This document shows positions 53,962 through 62,753 of a stretch of DNA of 64,000 bases, piece by piece. The first letter of the stretch is position 1, and each line of letters begins with the position of its first letter. This DNA is from Rufibacter latericius (GTDB lineage: Bacteria; Bacteroidota; Bacteroidia; Cytophagales; Hymenobacteraceae), in contig NZ_RJJD01000001.1 in the NCBI RefSeq assembly GCF_003721515.1, positions 682,001-746,000 of the forward strand, written 5' to 3'. Below the pieces are notes generated by a model, which had not been told where the DNA came from, made no database searches, and was given only the letters and a program-made list of their open reading frames with translations. The position numbers and the translations under genes are program-made.

Positions 53962-54837
53962 ATGCGCGTTCTATTTTTCTTCCTGTTCAGCTTTCTTTCT
54001 TTAACTGCCTTCTCACAAGAAGTTAAATACTTTTCAAAAAGCTTTCAAACCCGTCGTACCGTAAAGACCGACTTTGAAAGGCACTACTTCTTAGAGGGAA
54101 ATAAAATGCGGGTAGAAGATTATGAAAGCAATACGCTGAAGCAGAAAAGCTTTATAACCGGCACTGACTCTTTAGACGAAGCCGATGCCTATTTATGGTA
54201 TGTCAAAGTCCAAGCCGATTATTTGGTAGAGCCTTATTTCAGCAACCTAAAGGCCAAGGTGCATACCTTCACGAATGCTGGACAACCCTCTTCTGACATT
54301 ATTGCCAATGACACGCGCGTGGTTTACGCACAATTGTGGAATAGTGCCAACAAACCATATTTGGTCAAAGGCACAGGCAACAGCAGTTACTGGAACAAAG
54401 ACAGCACAGAAAATTCACACTACTTCTATAAAGATTCCCTGCTGGTTTCTGCCTTCACGTACCGGCCGGCTCAGAAAGATTCCATCTTCATTAAGCTGGA
54501 TAAAATGGCCGAGCCCAAGAATGGCTTAACTGCCTTTAGGAAGAAACTGGCCTCCTCTATCCCCTATCCAGAGGATGAACTCCGTTCTGACATAGAAGCC
54601 ACCATTTACATACAGTTTACGATAGATGATGAAGGCCACTTGAGAGACTTTGTGGCTCTAAACAACAGCTCATACAACGGTTTCAATAAAGCAGTCCTTC
54701 AAAAACTGGAAGCTTCAGCTGCCTGGAACCCTGCCTTGGTAAAGGGTAGACCAGTAAAATCCAGGTACGTAATACCCGTGACCTTCCAGATAATGGACGA
54801 GCCCGCAAGACCTGCAAAGAAAAAGCTCCGCTGGTAA
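53962..54837 (+). CDS. Secreted protein with a TonB-like C-terminal domain
   Basis: Protein of 291 residues with a cleavable signal peptide (MRVLFFFLFSFLSLTAFS-Q). The N-terminal part (about 25-190) resembles Bacteroidota periplasmic proteins with antitoxin-like WD/MORN-type strands but is not assigned. The C-terminal part (about 198-283) fits the TonB_C fold: IEATIYIQFTIDDEGHLRDF and SAAWNPALVKGRPVKSRYVI. Without a membrane anchor it is not a classical TonB. It may bind TonB-dependent receptors or the cell wall. The terminator overlaps its stop codon. Confidence 0.75.
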   Translation: MRVLFFFLFSFLSLTAFSQEVKYFSKSFQTRRTVKTDFERHYFLEGNKMRVEDYESNTLKQKSFITGTDSLDEADAYLWYVKVQADYLVEPYFSNLKAKVHTFTNAGQPSSDIIANDTRVVYAQLWNSANKPYLVKGTGNSSYWNKDSTENSHYFYKDSLLVSAFTYRPAQKDSIFIKLDKMAEPKNGLTAFRKKLASSIPYPEDELRSDIEATIYIQFTIDDEGHLRDFVALNNSSYNGFNKAVLQKLEASAAWNPALVKGRPVKSRYVIPVTFQIMDEPARPAKKKLRW

Positions 54838-54854
54838 ATCCAGACGGAGCTTTT
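54821..54854 (+). terminator. Terminator overlapping the stop codon of the TonB_C gene
   Basis: AAAAGCTCCG-CTGG / CCAG-A-CGGAGCTTTT. The coding TAA (54835-54837) lies in the loop. Confidence 0.82.
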
Positions 54855-54867
54855 CTACTTGATTCCT

Positions 54868-54904
54868 GTTTCTGGCTTCTTTCTAAGGAAATAGTCCAAA
54901 AACG
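54868..54904. repeat. Dispersed intergenic quasi-palindrome, copy 20
   Basis: GTTTCTGGCTT, CTTTCTAAGGAAAT, AGTCCAAAAACG. It ends 14 bases from the metG stop codon (minus strand). Confidence 0.45.
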
Positions 54905-54918
54905 ACGGGTACATTCAG

Positions 54919-56964
54919 TTAACTAACTCCGCCGCCGTTCACGATCATTTTGGACGGTTGCATGAATGCCAGGGAGCCATCGGCGTTCTCGGCCATCAGG
55001 AGCATGCCCTGGCTCACGATGCCTTTGATCTCGCGCGGCGCCAAATTCACCAGCACAGACACTTGTTGCCCGATGATTTCCTCAGGGTTGAAGTGCTCCG
55101 CGATGCCGCTCACGATGGTGCGCTGGTCCAAGCCGGTGTCTACTTTAAGCTTCAGGAGTTTCTTGGTTTTGGCTACTTTCTCAGCCTCCAGAATAGTCCC
55201 TATCCTGATATCGATCTTAGAGAAATCGTCAAAGGTGATATCCTCTTTAGCGGGCGCGGCAACGGCGTTGGCCAATTCGTTTTCCTTTTTGGTATCCAGC
55301 AGTTTCTGCACTTGCGCCTCAATCACGGCGTCTTCAATCTTCTCGAACAGCAGCGCGGCTTCCCCGATGGTGTGTCCTGGTTGCAGTAGATCTGCAGAAC
55401 CCGCCTCGTCCCATTTGCCGGGAGCGTAGTTCAACATGTTGCCGAGCTTATTGGCCGTTTCCGGTAAAAACGGCTCAGACAGGATAGCCAGACTAGCCGA
55501 GATCTGCAACGCGATGTTCAGGATGGTTTCTACGCGCACAGCACCGGTTTTGATCAGTTTCCAGGGCTCGGTATCTGCCAGGTACTTGTTACCCAAACGG
55601 GCCAGGTTCATGAGTTCGCCCAAAGCTTCCTTGAAACGGTACAGTTCCAAAGACACAGCGATCTTCTCAGGAAAATCAGCCAGTTGGGCCAGCACTTCCT
55701 CATCGAAAGGCGTCAACTCGCCGCGTTGCGGAACTGCTCCGTTGTAGTATTTGTGCGTGAGTACCACCGCCCGGTTGATGAAGTTCCCAAAGACCGCGAG
55801 CAGCTCGTTGTTGTTCCGGGCCTGGTAGTCTTTCCAGGTGAAGTCGTTGTCTTTGGTCTCCGGGGCATTGGCGCAGAGCACGTAGCGCAGTACATCGGCT
55901 TTGCCGGGCAAGTCTTGCATGTACTCGTGCAGCCACACGGCCCAGTTGCGAGAGGTGGAGATTTTGTTGCCTTCCAGGTTCAGGAACTCGTTGGCCGGCA
56001 CGTTATCGGGCAGTACATAGTCTCCGTGGGCCTTGAGCATGGCCGGGAAGATGATGCAGTGGAATACAATGTTATCTTTCCCGATGAAGTGCACCAATTT
56101 GGAATCTTTGTCTTTCCAGTAGGTTTCCCAGTCTGGCGTAAGATCTTTGGTAGCCGAGATATAACCAATTGGCGCATCGAACCACACGTAGAGCACTTTT
56201 CCTTCGGCGCCTTCTACGGGTACCGGCACGCCCCAGTCCAGGTCACGGGTTACGGCACGCGGTTGCAAGCCTTGATCGATCCAGCTTTTGCACTGGCCGT
56301 ACACGTTCGTTTTCCAGTCGTTTTTGTGTCCGTCTACAATCCACTCGCGCAGCCAGGCCTCGTACTGATCCAGGGGCAAATACCAGTGCTTGGTCTCGCG
56401 CAACACCGGTGGCTCGCCGCTCAAGGTACTTTTCGGGTTGATCAAATCCGTGGCGTTCAAAGACGTGCCACAGCTTTCGCACTGGTCACCGTAGGCGTTC
56501 TCGTTTCCGCACTTGGGGCAAGTGCCCACAATGTAACGGTCGGCTAGGAACTGCTGGGCTTTCTCATCGAAGTACTGCTGGGTGGTCTGCTCGATGAACT
56601 TGCCTTCGTCATACAGTTTCCGGAAGAACCCGGAGGCGATCTCGGCGTGCGTCTTGGACGAGGTGCGGGAATAGATATCAAAGGAGATATTGAAATCGGC
56701 GAAGGAGCTTTTGATCAGTTCGTGGTACTTGTCCACGGCCTGCTGCGGCGTGATGCCTTCTTTCTTCGCTCTAATAGTAATAGGAACGCCATGTTCATCT
56801 GACCCGCAGACAAACTTTACATCGCGGCCGCGGGAGCGCAGGTAGCGTGCGTAAATATCAGCGGGGATGTAGACGCCGGCCAAATGCCCGATGTGTACGG
56901 GACCGTTGGCGTAGGGCAACGCCGCGGTGATGGTATATCGTTGGGGATAGGTTGTCTCAGCCAT
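54919..56964 (-). CDS. metG: Methionyl-tRNA synthetase
   Basis: Class I synthetase of 681 residues. HIGH motif [14 protein letters not shown] (about 15-28), zinc knuckle CPKC then CESCG (about 138-157), a KMSKS-type loop reading NKISTSRNW (about 335-343), and a C-terminal EMAP-like tRNA-binding domain (about 575-680; [15 protein letters not shown]). The start is ATG 56964 ([10 protein letters not shown]), placed just after the -7 box at 56983-56990. Complete and of usual length for the dimeric MetRS form. Confidence 0.96.
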   Translation of the reverse strand: MAETTYPQRYTITAALPYANGPVHIGHLAGVYIPADIYARYLRSRGRDVKFVCGSDEHGVPITIRAKKEGITPQQAVDKYHELIKSSFADFNISFDIYSRTSSKTHAEIASGFFRKLYDEGKFIEQTTQQYFDEKAQQFLADRYIVGTCPKCGNENAYGDQCESCGTSLNATDLINPKSTLSGEPPVLRETKHWYLPLDQYEAWLREWIVDGHKNDWKTNVYGQCKSWIDQGLQPRAVTRDLDWGVPVPVEGAEGKVLYVWFDAPIGYISATKDLTPDWETYWKDKDSKLVHFIGKDNIVFHCIIFPAMLKAHGDYVLPDNVPANEFLNLEGNKISTSRNWAVWLHEYMQDLPGKADVLRYVLCANAPETKDNDFTWKDYQARNNNELLAVFGNFINRAVVLTHKYYNGAVPQRGELTPFDEEVLAQLADFPEKIAVSLELYRFKEALGELMNLARLGNKYLADTEPWKLIKTGAVRVETILNIALQISASLAILSEPFLPETANKLGNMLNYAPGKWDEAGSADLLQPGHTIGEAALLFEKIEDAVIEAQVQKLLDTKKENELANAVAAPAKEDITFDDFSKIDIRIGTILEAEKVAKTKKLLKLKVDTGLDQRTIVSGIAEHFNPEEIIGQQVSVLVNLAPREIKGIVSQGMLLMAENADGSLAFMQPSKMIVNGGGVS

Positions 56965-56982
56965 GTTCTTTCTTTGAAAAGG

Positions 56983-56990
56983 CAAATATA
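56983..56990 (-). promoter_or_regulatory. -7 promoter box of metG
   Basis: TATATTTG on the minus strand, leader about 15-20 bases. Confidence 0.55.
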
Positions 56991-57563
56991 GTGAATTTGC
57001 AGGGAGGTTTTTTCTTCGGTTGTTTGGTCAAAAATGGGCTTTCACCAGAGGTGTTTCTTTTCTCAGAACGGTCTTTGGTGGAGGTGTCTGCGGATATCTA
57101 AGCTAACAAACAAGACAACCTCTATTCCGTTTCCGCGTCCTTTTCTGGAATACGCTTATTAAATGTGAATTCTCCCTTTGAAGGGGCGAAGCAAATGACT
57201 TCTTCTGCTGAGCCTTATAACTACAGGGTTGATTCCAGTCTTTACTTCCTACTTTCTTACCTACTAACTCCTTGGCTGCAGCCGCATCCTGCTGGGGTTT
57301 GTCAGGTTGATCCTTGATGCTCAACCTAACCAAAAGAATCAAGAAGAAAGGAAACTCGCTGACGCTCAGACAGTCTTTTCTTCACTTGAGGGTACCACCC
57401 GGCTAAGGCTATCTTTTTCATAGTAGACGCGGGCCACTGCTGTATGAGAAGTTCTTCCGTGCGACAAGCCGGTGCTCGGCCCCCTGTAGGCCTTCGCCCC
57501 GACCTGCCGCAGTTGGGCTGTTTTCTTTTCCTTGTTTTCCTTTCTCTTTCCTCTATTATGGTT

Positions 57564-57637
57564 CAAGTCTGCGACTTGGACCCAAAAAGACCTGCAGTTT
57601 GTAACTGCAGTGAGGCGAGAGCCTCAAATGGGTCCAA
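57564..57637. repeat. Cloverleaf-like extragenic repeat, element B
   Basis: Hairpin CAAGTC-TGC-GACTTG (57564-57578) leads into a perfect outer stem TTGGACCCA (57576-57584) / TGGGTCCAA (57629-57637). Inside are CTGCAGTT-TGT-AACTGCAG (57592-57610) and GAGGC-GAGA-GCCTC (57612-57625). The core CAGTT-TGT-AACTG is identical to that of element A at 30769-30886. Confidence 0.7.
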
Positions 57638-57742
57638 CAGTTTCTATACCTTTCTGACACATTCTAGGAATCCCCTCCTTAGAGGGGTTGGGGTGGGTCT
57701 GCCGGCAAAAAGCAATAATTGAGCAAGACCCCACCACTAAAA

Positions 57743-57781
57743 CAAAACGCCGCGACCTCTTTAAGAAGGCGCGGCGTTTTG
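57743..57781 (-). terminator. Terminator of the small lipoprotein unit
   Basis: A perfect 12-base-pair stem CAAAACGCCGCG / CGCGGCGTTTTG, followed by TTTTA on the minus strand. Confidence 0.82.
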
Positions 57782-57811
57782 GGGTTGTTTTCAGAAAAAC
57801 GGCCTTAAACG
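57776..57811. repeat. Dispersed intergenic quasi-palindrome, copy 21
   Basis: GTTTTGGGGTTG, TTTTCAGAAAAAC, GGCCTTAAACG. It lies between the stop codon of the lipoprotein gene (57821) and its terminator, sharing six bases with the stem. Confidence 0.55.
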
Positions 57812-57820
57812 GCTTTTATA

Positions 57821-58198
57821 CTAATTGCCGGTAGTGGTACCAATGGCGGGTGGCATGGGTGGGCGCCGGATGGTGTCTGGCGCTACCGGCTGTCGGCCCG
57901 GTAAGATTTTCTGGCTTCGTACCGCCGGGGTCTGATTGCCGGGTGAGTTGGGGTTGCGGTCCTCTATGTTCTTTTTCTGGTTCACCTGGCTCGCCTGGTT
58001 GTTCAGGTCGCGCGTGGTGGGCGTAGTCCGGTAAGTGCGTGCCGGTTCTGCGGCTGCCGGTGGCGGGTTTTCCCTGGACGAGGTACAACCAATGACCAGA
58101 ATCCCCCATAAAGCGCACAGCACCAACCCAGACGTTTTCCGTCCCTTTTTCCAAAAACTCCTCCTAAACGTCTGCATGGGCGTAAGCTTATCGGGCAT
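57821..58198 (-). CDS. Small proline-rich lipoprotein, unknown function
   Basis: Protein of 125 residues. A basic N-terminus and hydrophobic stretch (GLVLCALWGILVIGC) end in a lipobox Cys near residue 38. The mature part is low-complexity, rich in Pro, Thr, Asn and Arg, and predicted disordered. No family recognised. Its ATG overlaps the stop region of the upstream gene by eleven bases, indicating translational coupling. An internal ATG (MQTFRRSF, about residue 8) is an alternative start. Confidence 0.6.
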   Translation of the reverse strand: MPDKLTPMQTFRRSFWKKGRKTSGLVLCALWGILVIGCTSSRENPPPAAAEPARTYRTTPTTRDLNNQASQVNQKKNIEDRNPNSPGNQTPAVRSQKILPGRQPVAPDTIRRPPMPPAIGTTTGN

Positions 58199-58493
58199 TG
58201 CTTTGACTTAAATCCTCATCATCCAGCTCCTGTATAGCTTTGTAGCCCACAGGAGTCAACCGCAGCCCGGCCGGATCTGGCGTAGCATAGCCTTGGTTCC
58301 GGAGGTGTTCTTCGGCCCGCTTCTGCACATCCTGGTAGTGGAGTTTTTCATCCTCCTGGTGCAGGAAAGGGTAAATTTCAGTCCATTCTAATACTTCTTC
58401 GGCTTGGGTGCCCTTGGCTTTGAAGGCTTTTAAAATAAGGTAGCCGGTGTTCTCAATATTCTCGCTGTTGGAGCTAAGGTTCTCTAAATCCAT
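58188..58493 (-). CDS. Small hypothetical protein, possibly winged-helix
   Basis: Soluble acidic protein of 101 residues (ATG 58493, MDLENLSSNSENIENTGYLI). The helix-strand layout, with KRAEEHLRNQGYATPD and GLRLTPVGYKAIQEL at the C-terminus, resembles a wing and recognition segment of a small winged-helix domain, but no family is certain. It overlaps the lipoprotein gene by eleven bases and lies 65 bases after the stop of the upstream DUF3050 gene, all on the minus strand. Confidence 0.6.
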   Translation of the reverse strand: MDLENLSSNSENIENTGYLILKAFKAKGTQAEEVLEWTEIYPFLHQEDEKLHYQDVQKRAEEHLRNQGYATPDPAGLRLTPVGYKAIQELDDEDLSQSNAR

Positions 58494-58558
58494 AGTCTTG
58501 CGTGTTAAGGTCTGTGCTCTTACAGTACGACAACCCGCTTGCAAAGGATTTGAGCAGC

Positions 58559-59455
58559 CTAGAAACGCTGGATGCTGGCCAGGATACCATCCCACAGGTG
58601 CAGGCGCATCTTCTGGCAGGCCACGGCCACATCACGGCATTCTTCCCACTTGTGCTTGTCATCGCCGCACAGCTCGGCTACCATGCGCATGGCCAAGGGT
58701 GAGTGCACTTCGTCGTCTAATTGAATGTGGCGGTCCATGTAGAACTGGAAGGTGTCAAGGGTACCCGGGTAACGGCGGTTCAGGTCACCGATGAGGCAGC
58801 GGAACATATCCGGAATCACGTCCTCGCGCCCGAAGGTGAAGGCCGCGGCAATGCGGTGGGCTTGTCCGCTCTGGATGATCTGGAAGGTGTGTTCTACAAA
58901 GTCGTGGGTGTTGCCCGGCACTGGCAGGTTCTCCAGTTGCGCAAACACAGATTTGCCTTGGTGCAAGCCTGCCATAAACTCATGGATGAGGCGGGTATCG
59001 GCACCGCATTCTTCCATGGCCCGCACATAGAGTTCAAAGTGGCTGATGGGGTTGCCTTCGGGGTCTACATCGGTTTCCTCTTCCAGCACAATCTCATTGA
59101 TGAGACGGCGGTTAGAAGGGTTTCCGTGCGGAGTCCAGGGCACGTCTACGCAAGTCAGGTGACGCTGCAGGCTCTTCAGCAGGCTCATGAAATCCCAAAC
59201 GGCAAAGATATGGTGCTCCATGAACGTGCGCAGGTCGGCCAGGTCATAGATTTGCTCGTAGAGCGGGTGTTGCATCAGAGCGGCGCGGTGGGGGCGCAAC
59301 TCTTGCTGAAGCCAATTTAGCTTTTCCTGGTAAATAGGCTGAAGCGATGCTGAATATCCGGTTTTTTCCAAGAAGACAGGCATAAGTAGGGGGTATAGGT
59401 TAAGGTATAGATTCTTTTCTGACCGCGGGTGAGCTGCTGTGTCGGTCCCAAACAT
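58559..59455 (-). CDS. DUF3050 protein, haem-oxygenase-like fold
   Basis: All-helical protein of 298 residues. The DUF3050 features are LRPHRAALMQHPLYEQIYDL (about 53-72), EHHIFAVWDFMSLLKSL, EEETDVDPEGNPISHFELY and DRHIQLDDEVHSPLA. The conserved His, Glu and Asp placements suit a metal centre like those of haem-oxygenase-like di-iron oxidases. That enzymatic role is inference. ATG 59455 has a purine-rich GGAGAAGGA before it, but the family-like part begins at MPVFLEKTGYS (ATG 59383), which may be the true start. Confidence 0.8.
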   Translation of the reverse strand: MFGTDTAAHPRSEKNLYLNLYPLLMPVFLEKTGYSASLQPIYQEKLNWLQQELRPHRAALMQHPLYEQIYDLADLRTFMEHHIFAVWDFMSLLKSLQRHLTCVDVPWTPHGNPSNRRLINEIVLEEETDVDPEGNPISHFELYVRAMEECGADTRLIHEFMAGLHQGKSVFAQLENLPVPGNTHDFVEHTFQIIQSGQAHRIAAAFTFGREDVIPDMFRCLIGDLNRRYPGTLDTFQFYMDRHIQLDDEVHSPLAMRMVAELCGDDKHKWEECRDVAVACQKMRLHLWDGILASIQRF

Positions 59456-59918
59456 TCCTTCTCCTCAAGACACAGATTTGGCTAAGTAAAGATAAGCTTG
59501 GAACCCGAAATACGAAATAAACGCACGTTCGTTTTGACATTATTTTATCTAAAATAGCACAAAATTAACCAAATGCTTTCCGCCAAGATCTTCCTCCTAC
59601 TAAATGGCTTTTAAGTGGCCTGTGAAGGTTTTTTAGATTGATTCAGGCTTTACCAGACCCACCAAGTTTTTTCTTTGGCTGGGGATTCTTTTGCCGTTTG
59701 CTTGGGCCTTTGGTTGTGTTGGGCGAGCTGTTTCATTAAAGGGGCAGCCTGTGCAGGTTTCCGCCTGGTGAAGCCGTTCTCAGGAACTTAGTGGGGCGTA
59801 GGGCTGTTCTCACCCACAAGCAAATACCCGTAAGTAATTGGGCAAAAGGGCTTTTTCATAAAAAATATAGAAAAGCCTAAGAAAAACCCTACCTTTGCGG
59901 GCTGAAAACAACCTCTGA
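59456..59918. other. Divergent gap before typA
   Basis: 463 bases holding the typA promoter near its right end; otherwise AT-rich on the left and featureless. Confidence 0.6.
59890..59897 (+). promoter_or_regulatory. -7 promoter box of typA
   Basis: TACCTTTG followed by CGGG, leader about 16-20 bases. Confidence 0.6.
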
Positions 59919-61718
59919 ATGCAAAGTATCCGCAACATCGCGATTATTGCCCACGTGGACCACGGTAAGACCACGCTGGTAGACAAGATCATCCACGCCT
60001 CAAAGATTTTTGACGCACACCAACAGTTCGACGACCTGATCCTGGACAACAATGACCTGGAGCGGGAGCGCGGCATCACCATCGTTTCCAAAAACGTATC
60101 GGTGCGGTACAAAGATGTGAAAATCAACATCATTGATACCCCTGGTCACGCCGACTTTGGAGGCGAGGTAGAGCGCGTTTTGAAAATGGCCGACGGTGTT
60201 CTTCTGCTGGTAGATGCCTTTGAAGGCCCTATGCCACAGACCCGTTTCGTGCTTGGGAAAGCTATCTCTCTGGGCTTGAAGCCGATTGTGGTAGTAAACA
60301 AAGTAGACAAAGAAAACTGCCGTCCGGACGAAGTACACGAAATGGTATTCGACCTTATGTTCAACCTGGACGCCAGCGAAGATCAATTGGATTTCGTGAC
60401 CTTGTACGGTTCCAGCAAGCACGGCTGGATGAGCACCGACTGGCAGAAACCAACCGATAACATCATCCCTCTTTTAGAGGCCATCATTGACGTAATCCCT
60501 CCGGCTCCTTCAGAAGAAGGCACGCCGCAGATGCAGATTACCTCTTTGGACTACTCTTCTTTCGTGGGCCGTATCGCCATTGGACGCGTGAAGCGCGGCA
60601 CTTTGAAAGAAGGCGCCAACATGAGCCTTTGCAAGCGTGACGGTTCTATCAAGAAAGTAAAAATCAAAGAACTTCAGGTATTTGAAGGCTTAGGCAAAGT
60701 GAAAGTGGAGTCTGTATCTGCCGGCGAGATTTGCGCCGTAACGGGTATTGAAGGCTTTGACATTGGCGATACCTTAGCTGATTTCGAGAACCCAGAGCCA
60801 TTGGAGCGCATCTCTATTGATGAGCCTACCATGAACATGCTCTTCACTATCAACAACTCTCCTTTCTTCGGGAAAGAAGGTAAGTTTGTAACCTCCCGTC
60901 ACCTGCGTGACCGTCTGTACAAAGAGACCGAGAAAAACCTGGCTCTGCGCGTAGACGAGACCGACAAAGAAGACACCTTCCTGGTGTACGGACGCGGTAT
61001 CCTTCACTTGTCTGTACTGATTGAAACCATGCGCCGCGAAGGCTATGAGTTACAGGTTGGTCAGCCACAGGTGATCTTCAAGGAAGTAGACGGCCAGAAA
61101 ATGGAGCCAATGGAGCACCTGGTAGTGGACGTTCCTGAGGAGTCTGCCGGTAAGGTGATTGAATTGGTAACCCAGCGTAAAGGTGACCTTTTGATCATGG
61201 AACCGAAAGGCGATCTGCAGCATTTGGAGTTCAACATCCCAGCCCGTGGTTTGATTGGTCTGCGTAACAACGTCTTGACCGCTACTGCCGGTGAAGCCAT
61301 CATGAACCACCGTTTCATCAGCTACGAGCCATTCAAAGGCCCTATCCCGGGCCGTATCAACGGTTCTTTGATCGCCATGGAGAATGGTCCAGGAACGGCT
61401 TACTCTATTGATAAACTGCAAGACCGCGGTGTGTTCTTTGTGGAGCCAGGCGAAGAAGTGTACATGGGCATGGTAATCGGCGAGCACTCTCGTCAGAATG
61501 ACCTGACCGTGAACATCCAGAAAGGTAAGCAGCTGACCAACATGCGTGCTTCTGGTTCTGACAACAACGTGAAGATTGTTCCTAAGAAACAATTCTCCCT
61601 GGAAGAAGCCATGGAATACATCCAGAAAGATGAGCTTTTGGAGGTAACGCCTAAGAGCATCAGAATGCGTAAAATTTACCTGGACGAGAACGAGCGCAAG
61701 CGCTACGGAAACAACTAA
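59919..61718 (+). CDS. typA: Ribosome-associated GTPase TypA/BipA
   Basis: Translational GTPase of 599 residues. G1 is AHVDHGKTTLVDKI (about 10-23), the switch region RGITIVSKNV, G3 DTPGHADFGGE (about 73-83), and G4 NKVDKENCRPDE. Domains II, III, V and the BipA-specific C-terminal domain follow, ending with RMRKIYLDENERKRYG. It binds 70S ribosomes and matters for ribosome assembly and stress growth. Codon bias suggests high expression. Own promoter and terminator. Confidence 0.97.
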   Translation: MQSIRNIAIIAHVDHGKTTLVDKIIHASKIFDAHQQFDDLILDNNDLERERGITIVSKNVSVRYKDVKINIIDTPGHADFGGEVERVLKMADGVLLLVDAFEGPMPQTRFVLGKAISLGLKPIVVVNKVDKENCRPDEVHEMVFDLMFNLDASEDQLDFVTLYGSSKHGWMSTDWQKPTDNIIPLLEAIIDVIPPAPSEEGTPQMQITSLDYSSFVGRIAIGRVKRGTLKEGANMSLCKRDGSIKKVKIKELQVFEGLGKVKVESVSAGEICAVTGIEGFDIGDTLADFENPEPLERISIDEPTMNMLFTINNSPFFGKEGKFVTSRHLRDRLYKETEKNLALRVDETDKEDTFLVYGRGILHLSVLIETMRREGYELQVGQPQVIFKEVDGQKMEPMEHLVVDVPEESAGKVIELVTQRKGDLLIMEPKGDLQHLEFNIPARGLIGLRNNVLTATAGEAIMNHRFISYEPFKGPIPGRINGSLIAMENGPGTAYSIDKLQDRGVFFVEPGEEVYMGMVIGEHSRQNDLTVNIQKGKQLTNMRASGSDNNVKIVPKKQFSLEEAMEYIQKDELLEVTPKSIRMRKIYLDENERKRYGNN

Positions 61719-61739
61719 GGCGTAGCATTTCTCTTTATA

Positions 61740-61775
61740 AAAAAGGCCTTACTGCTTCGGTGGTAAGGCCTTTTT
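61740..61775 (+). terminator. Terminator of typA
   Basis: AAAAAGGCCTTAC / GTAAGGCCTTTTT stem with a ten-base loop. Confidence 0.9.
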
Positions 61776-61812
61776 GTTTTAGGGCTTCTTTTCGGGAAAA
61801 GAGCTAAAAAGC
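61776..61812. repeat. Dispersed intergenic quasi-palindrome, copy 22
   Basis: GTTTTAGGGCTTC, TTTTCGGGAAAAG, AGCTAAAAAGC. It abuts the typA terminator. Confidence 0.55.
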
Positions 61813-61991
61813 GCTACCCGGTGGGTGGCCCTTATTTAGTTTCATTCAAGCAGAAGAAGATTGTCCTGAAGGCAACTGGTAAGAGAATTTTCTTCGTATG
61901 TGGGAAGGGGATCATCTATGAAGGAACGCCGTGTGCTTTCACTTGCCTAAGCCTCACGCATGCTTCAATAAACGAGGAGATTACTGCTTCC

Positions 61992-62753
61992 ATGGAACAG
62001 CCATCAGAATTTCAGAGCCTGTTAGAAGAGAGTTCAAGATCAGCCTGGCAGTTGTATGTGCCCCATATTTCTGTTGACTGCGTGGTATTTGGTTTCCATG
62101 AGGCGTCTCTCAAGGTGTTGCTCCTGAAAATGAAAGACCAGGAGTTGTGGGGATTGCCCGGAGGCTACATGAAAATAGAGGAGGAACTGAGGGAGGCCGC
62201 CGTCCGCATTCTGGAGGAGCGCACCGGGGCCCACAATATCTTTTTACAGCAATTCGGGGTGTTCTCAGACCTTAACCGCTCAGAAGGTTTCTTCCAGGAT
62301 TTCCCGGATACCCTCTGGATGAAGCAGCGTTTTATCTCAGTTGGGTTCTACGCGCTGGTAGATTACACCAAGGTGCAGCCCCAAGCCGATAACCTTTCCA
62401 GCACCTGCGCCTGGCAGGACATAAACCGCCTCCCCGAGTTGATGATGGACCACCGTCAGATCTTTGACGAAGCCCTTTTGACCCTGAGACGGCAACTCAA
62501 CTACAAACCCATCGGGTACAACCTCTTGCCCGAGGAGTTCACCATGCCCGAGCTTCAAAAACTCTACGAGCTGATTCTGGGCAAAAAGCTTAACCGCGGC
62601 AACTTCTACCGGAAAATGGTGGGGTACGATATCTTGGAGAAACTGGACGAACCCAGAAAAAGCGGCGGCGCGTACAAGGCTCCAAACCTATACAAATTCC
62701 ATGTGGAGAGATACCAAACGGCTTTACAGAATGGGTTCAAAGAAGGCTGGTAA
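61992..62753 (+). CDS. Nudix-related transcriptional regulator (NrtR/AraR-like)
   Basis: Protein of 253 residues with an N-terminal Nudix fold (about 25-165) and a C-terminal winged-helix domain (about 175-245; FTMPELQKLYELILGKKLNR, NFYRKMVGYDI, YKFHVERYQ). The Nudix box is degenerate: GGYMKIEEELREAAVRILEE has Ile and Arg in the R-E-U-x-E-E positions where catalytic Glu are needed, so hydrolysis is unlikely and ligand sensing more likely. Bacteroidota relatives control sugar or NAD genes. No target operon is adjacent. ATG 61992 chosen; the open frame upstream is not coding-like. Confidence 0.83.
   Translation: MEQPSEFQSLLEESSRSAWQLYVPHISVDCVVFGFHEASLKVLLLKMKDQELWGLPGGYMKIEEELREAAVRILEERTGAHNIFLQQFGVFSDLNRSEGFFQDFPDTLWMKQRFISVGFYALVDYTKVQPQADNLSSTCAWQDINRLPELMMDHRQIFDEALLTLRRQLNYKPIGYNLLPEEFTMPELQKLYELILGKKLNRGNFYRKMVGYDILEKLDEPRKSGGAYKAPNLYKFHVERYQTALQNGFKEGW

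Larger units (their letters stand above)
56965..57820. other. Repeat-rich gap upstream of metG
   Basis: 856 bases with no convincing gene. It contains the metG promoter, a stretch CCAAAAGAATCAAGAAGAAA near 57330, cloverleaf-like element B, the phrase CCCCTCCTTAGAGGGGTTGG at about 57673, a terminator and a quasi-palindrome. Short ORFs here are composed of these repeats. Confidence 0.6.

Noticed and set aside
55684-56547. 287-codon plus-strand ORF opposite metG
   Set aside because: Antisense to the conserved catalytic core of metG; its translation has no recognisable domain.
57103-57342. Minus-strand ORF of 79 codons upstream of metG
   Set aside because: Composed of repeat-like words (CCAAAAGAATCAAG), ending in Arg-rich low complexity; no supporting signal.
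57366-57566. Minus-strand ORF of 66 codons in the repeat-rich gap
   Set aside because: Basic, low-complexity translation across repeat fragments; no promoter or conserved feature, and it runs into cloverleaf element B.
57444-57722. Plus-strand ORF of 92 codons in the same gap
   Set aside because: It crosses cloverleaf element B and the CCCCTCC repeat; Ser/Arg-rich translation typical of noncoding sequence.
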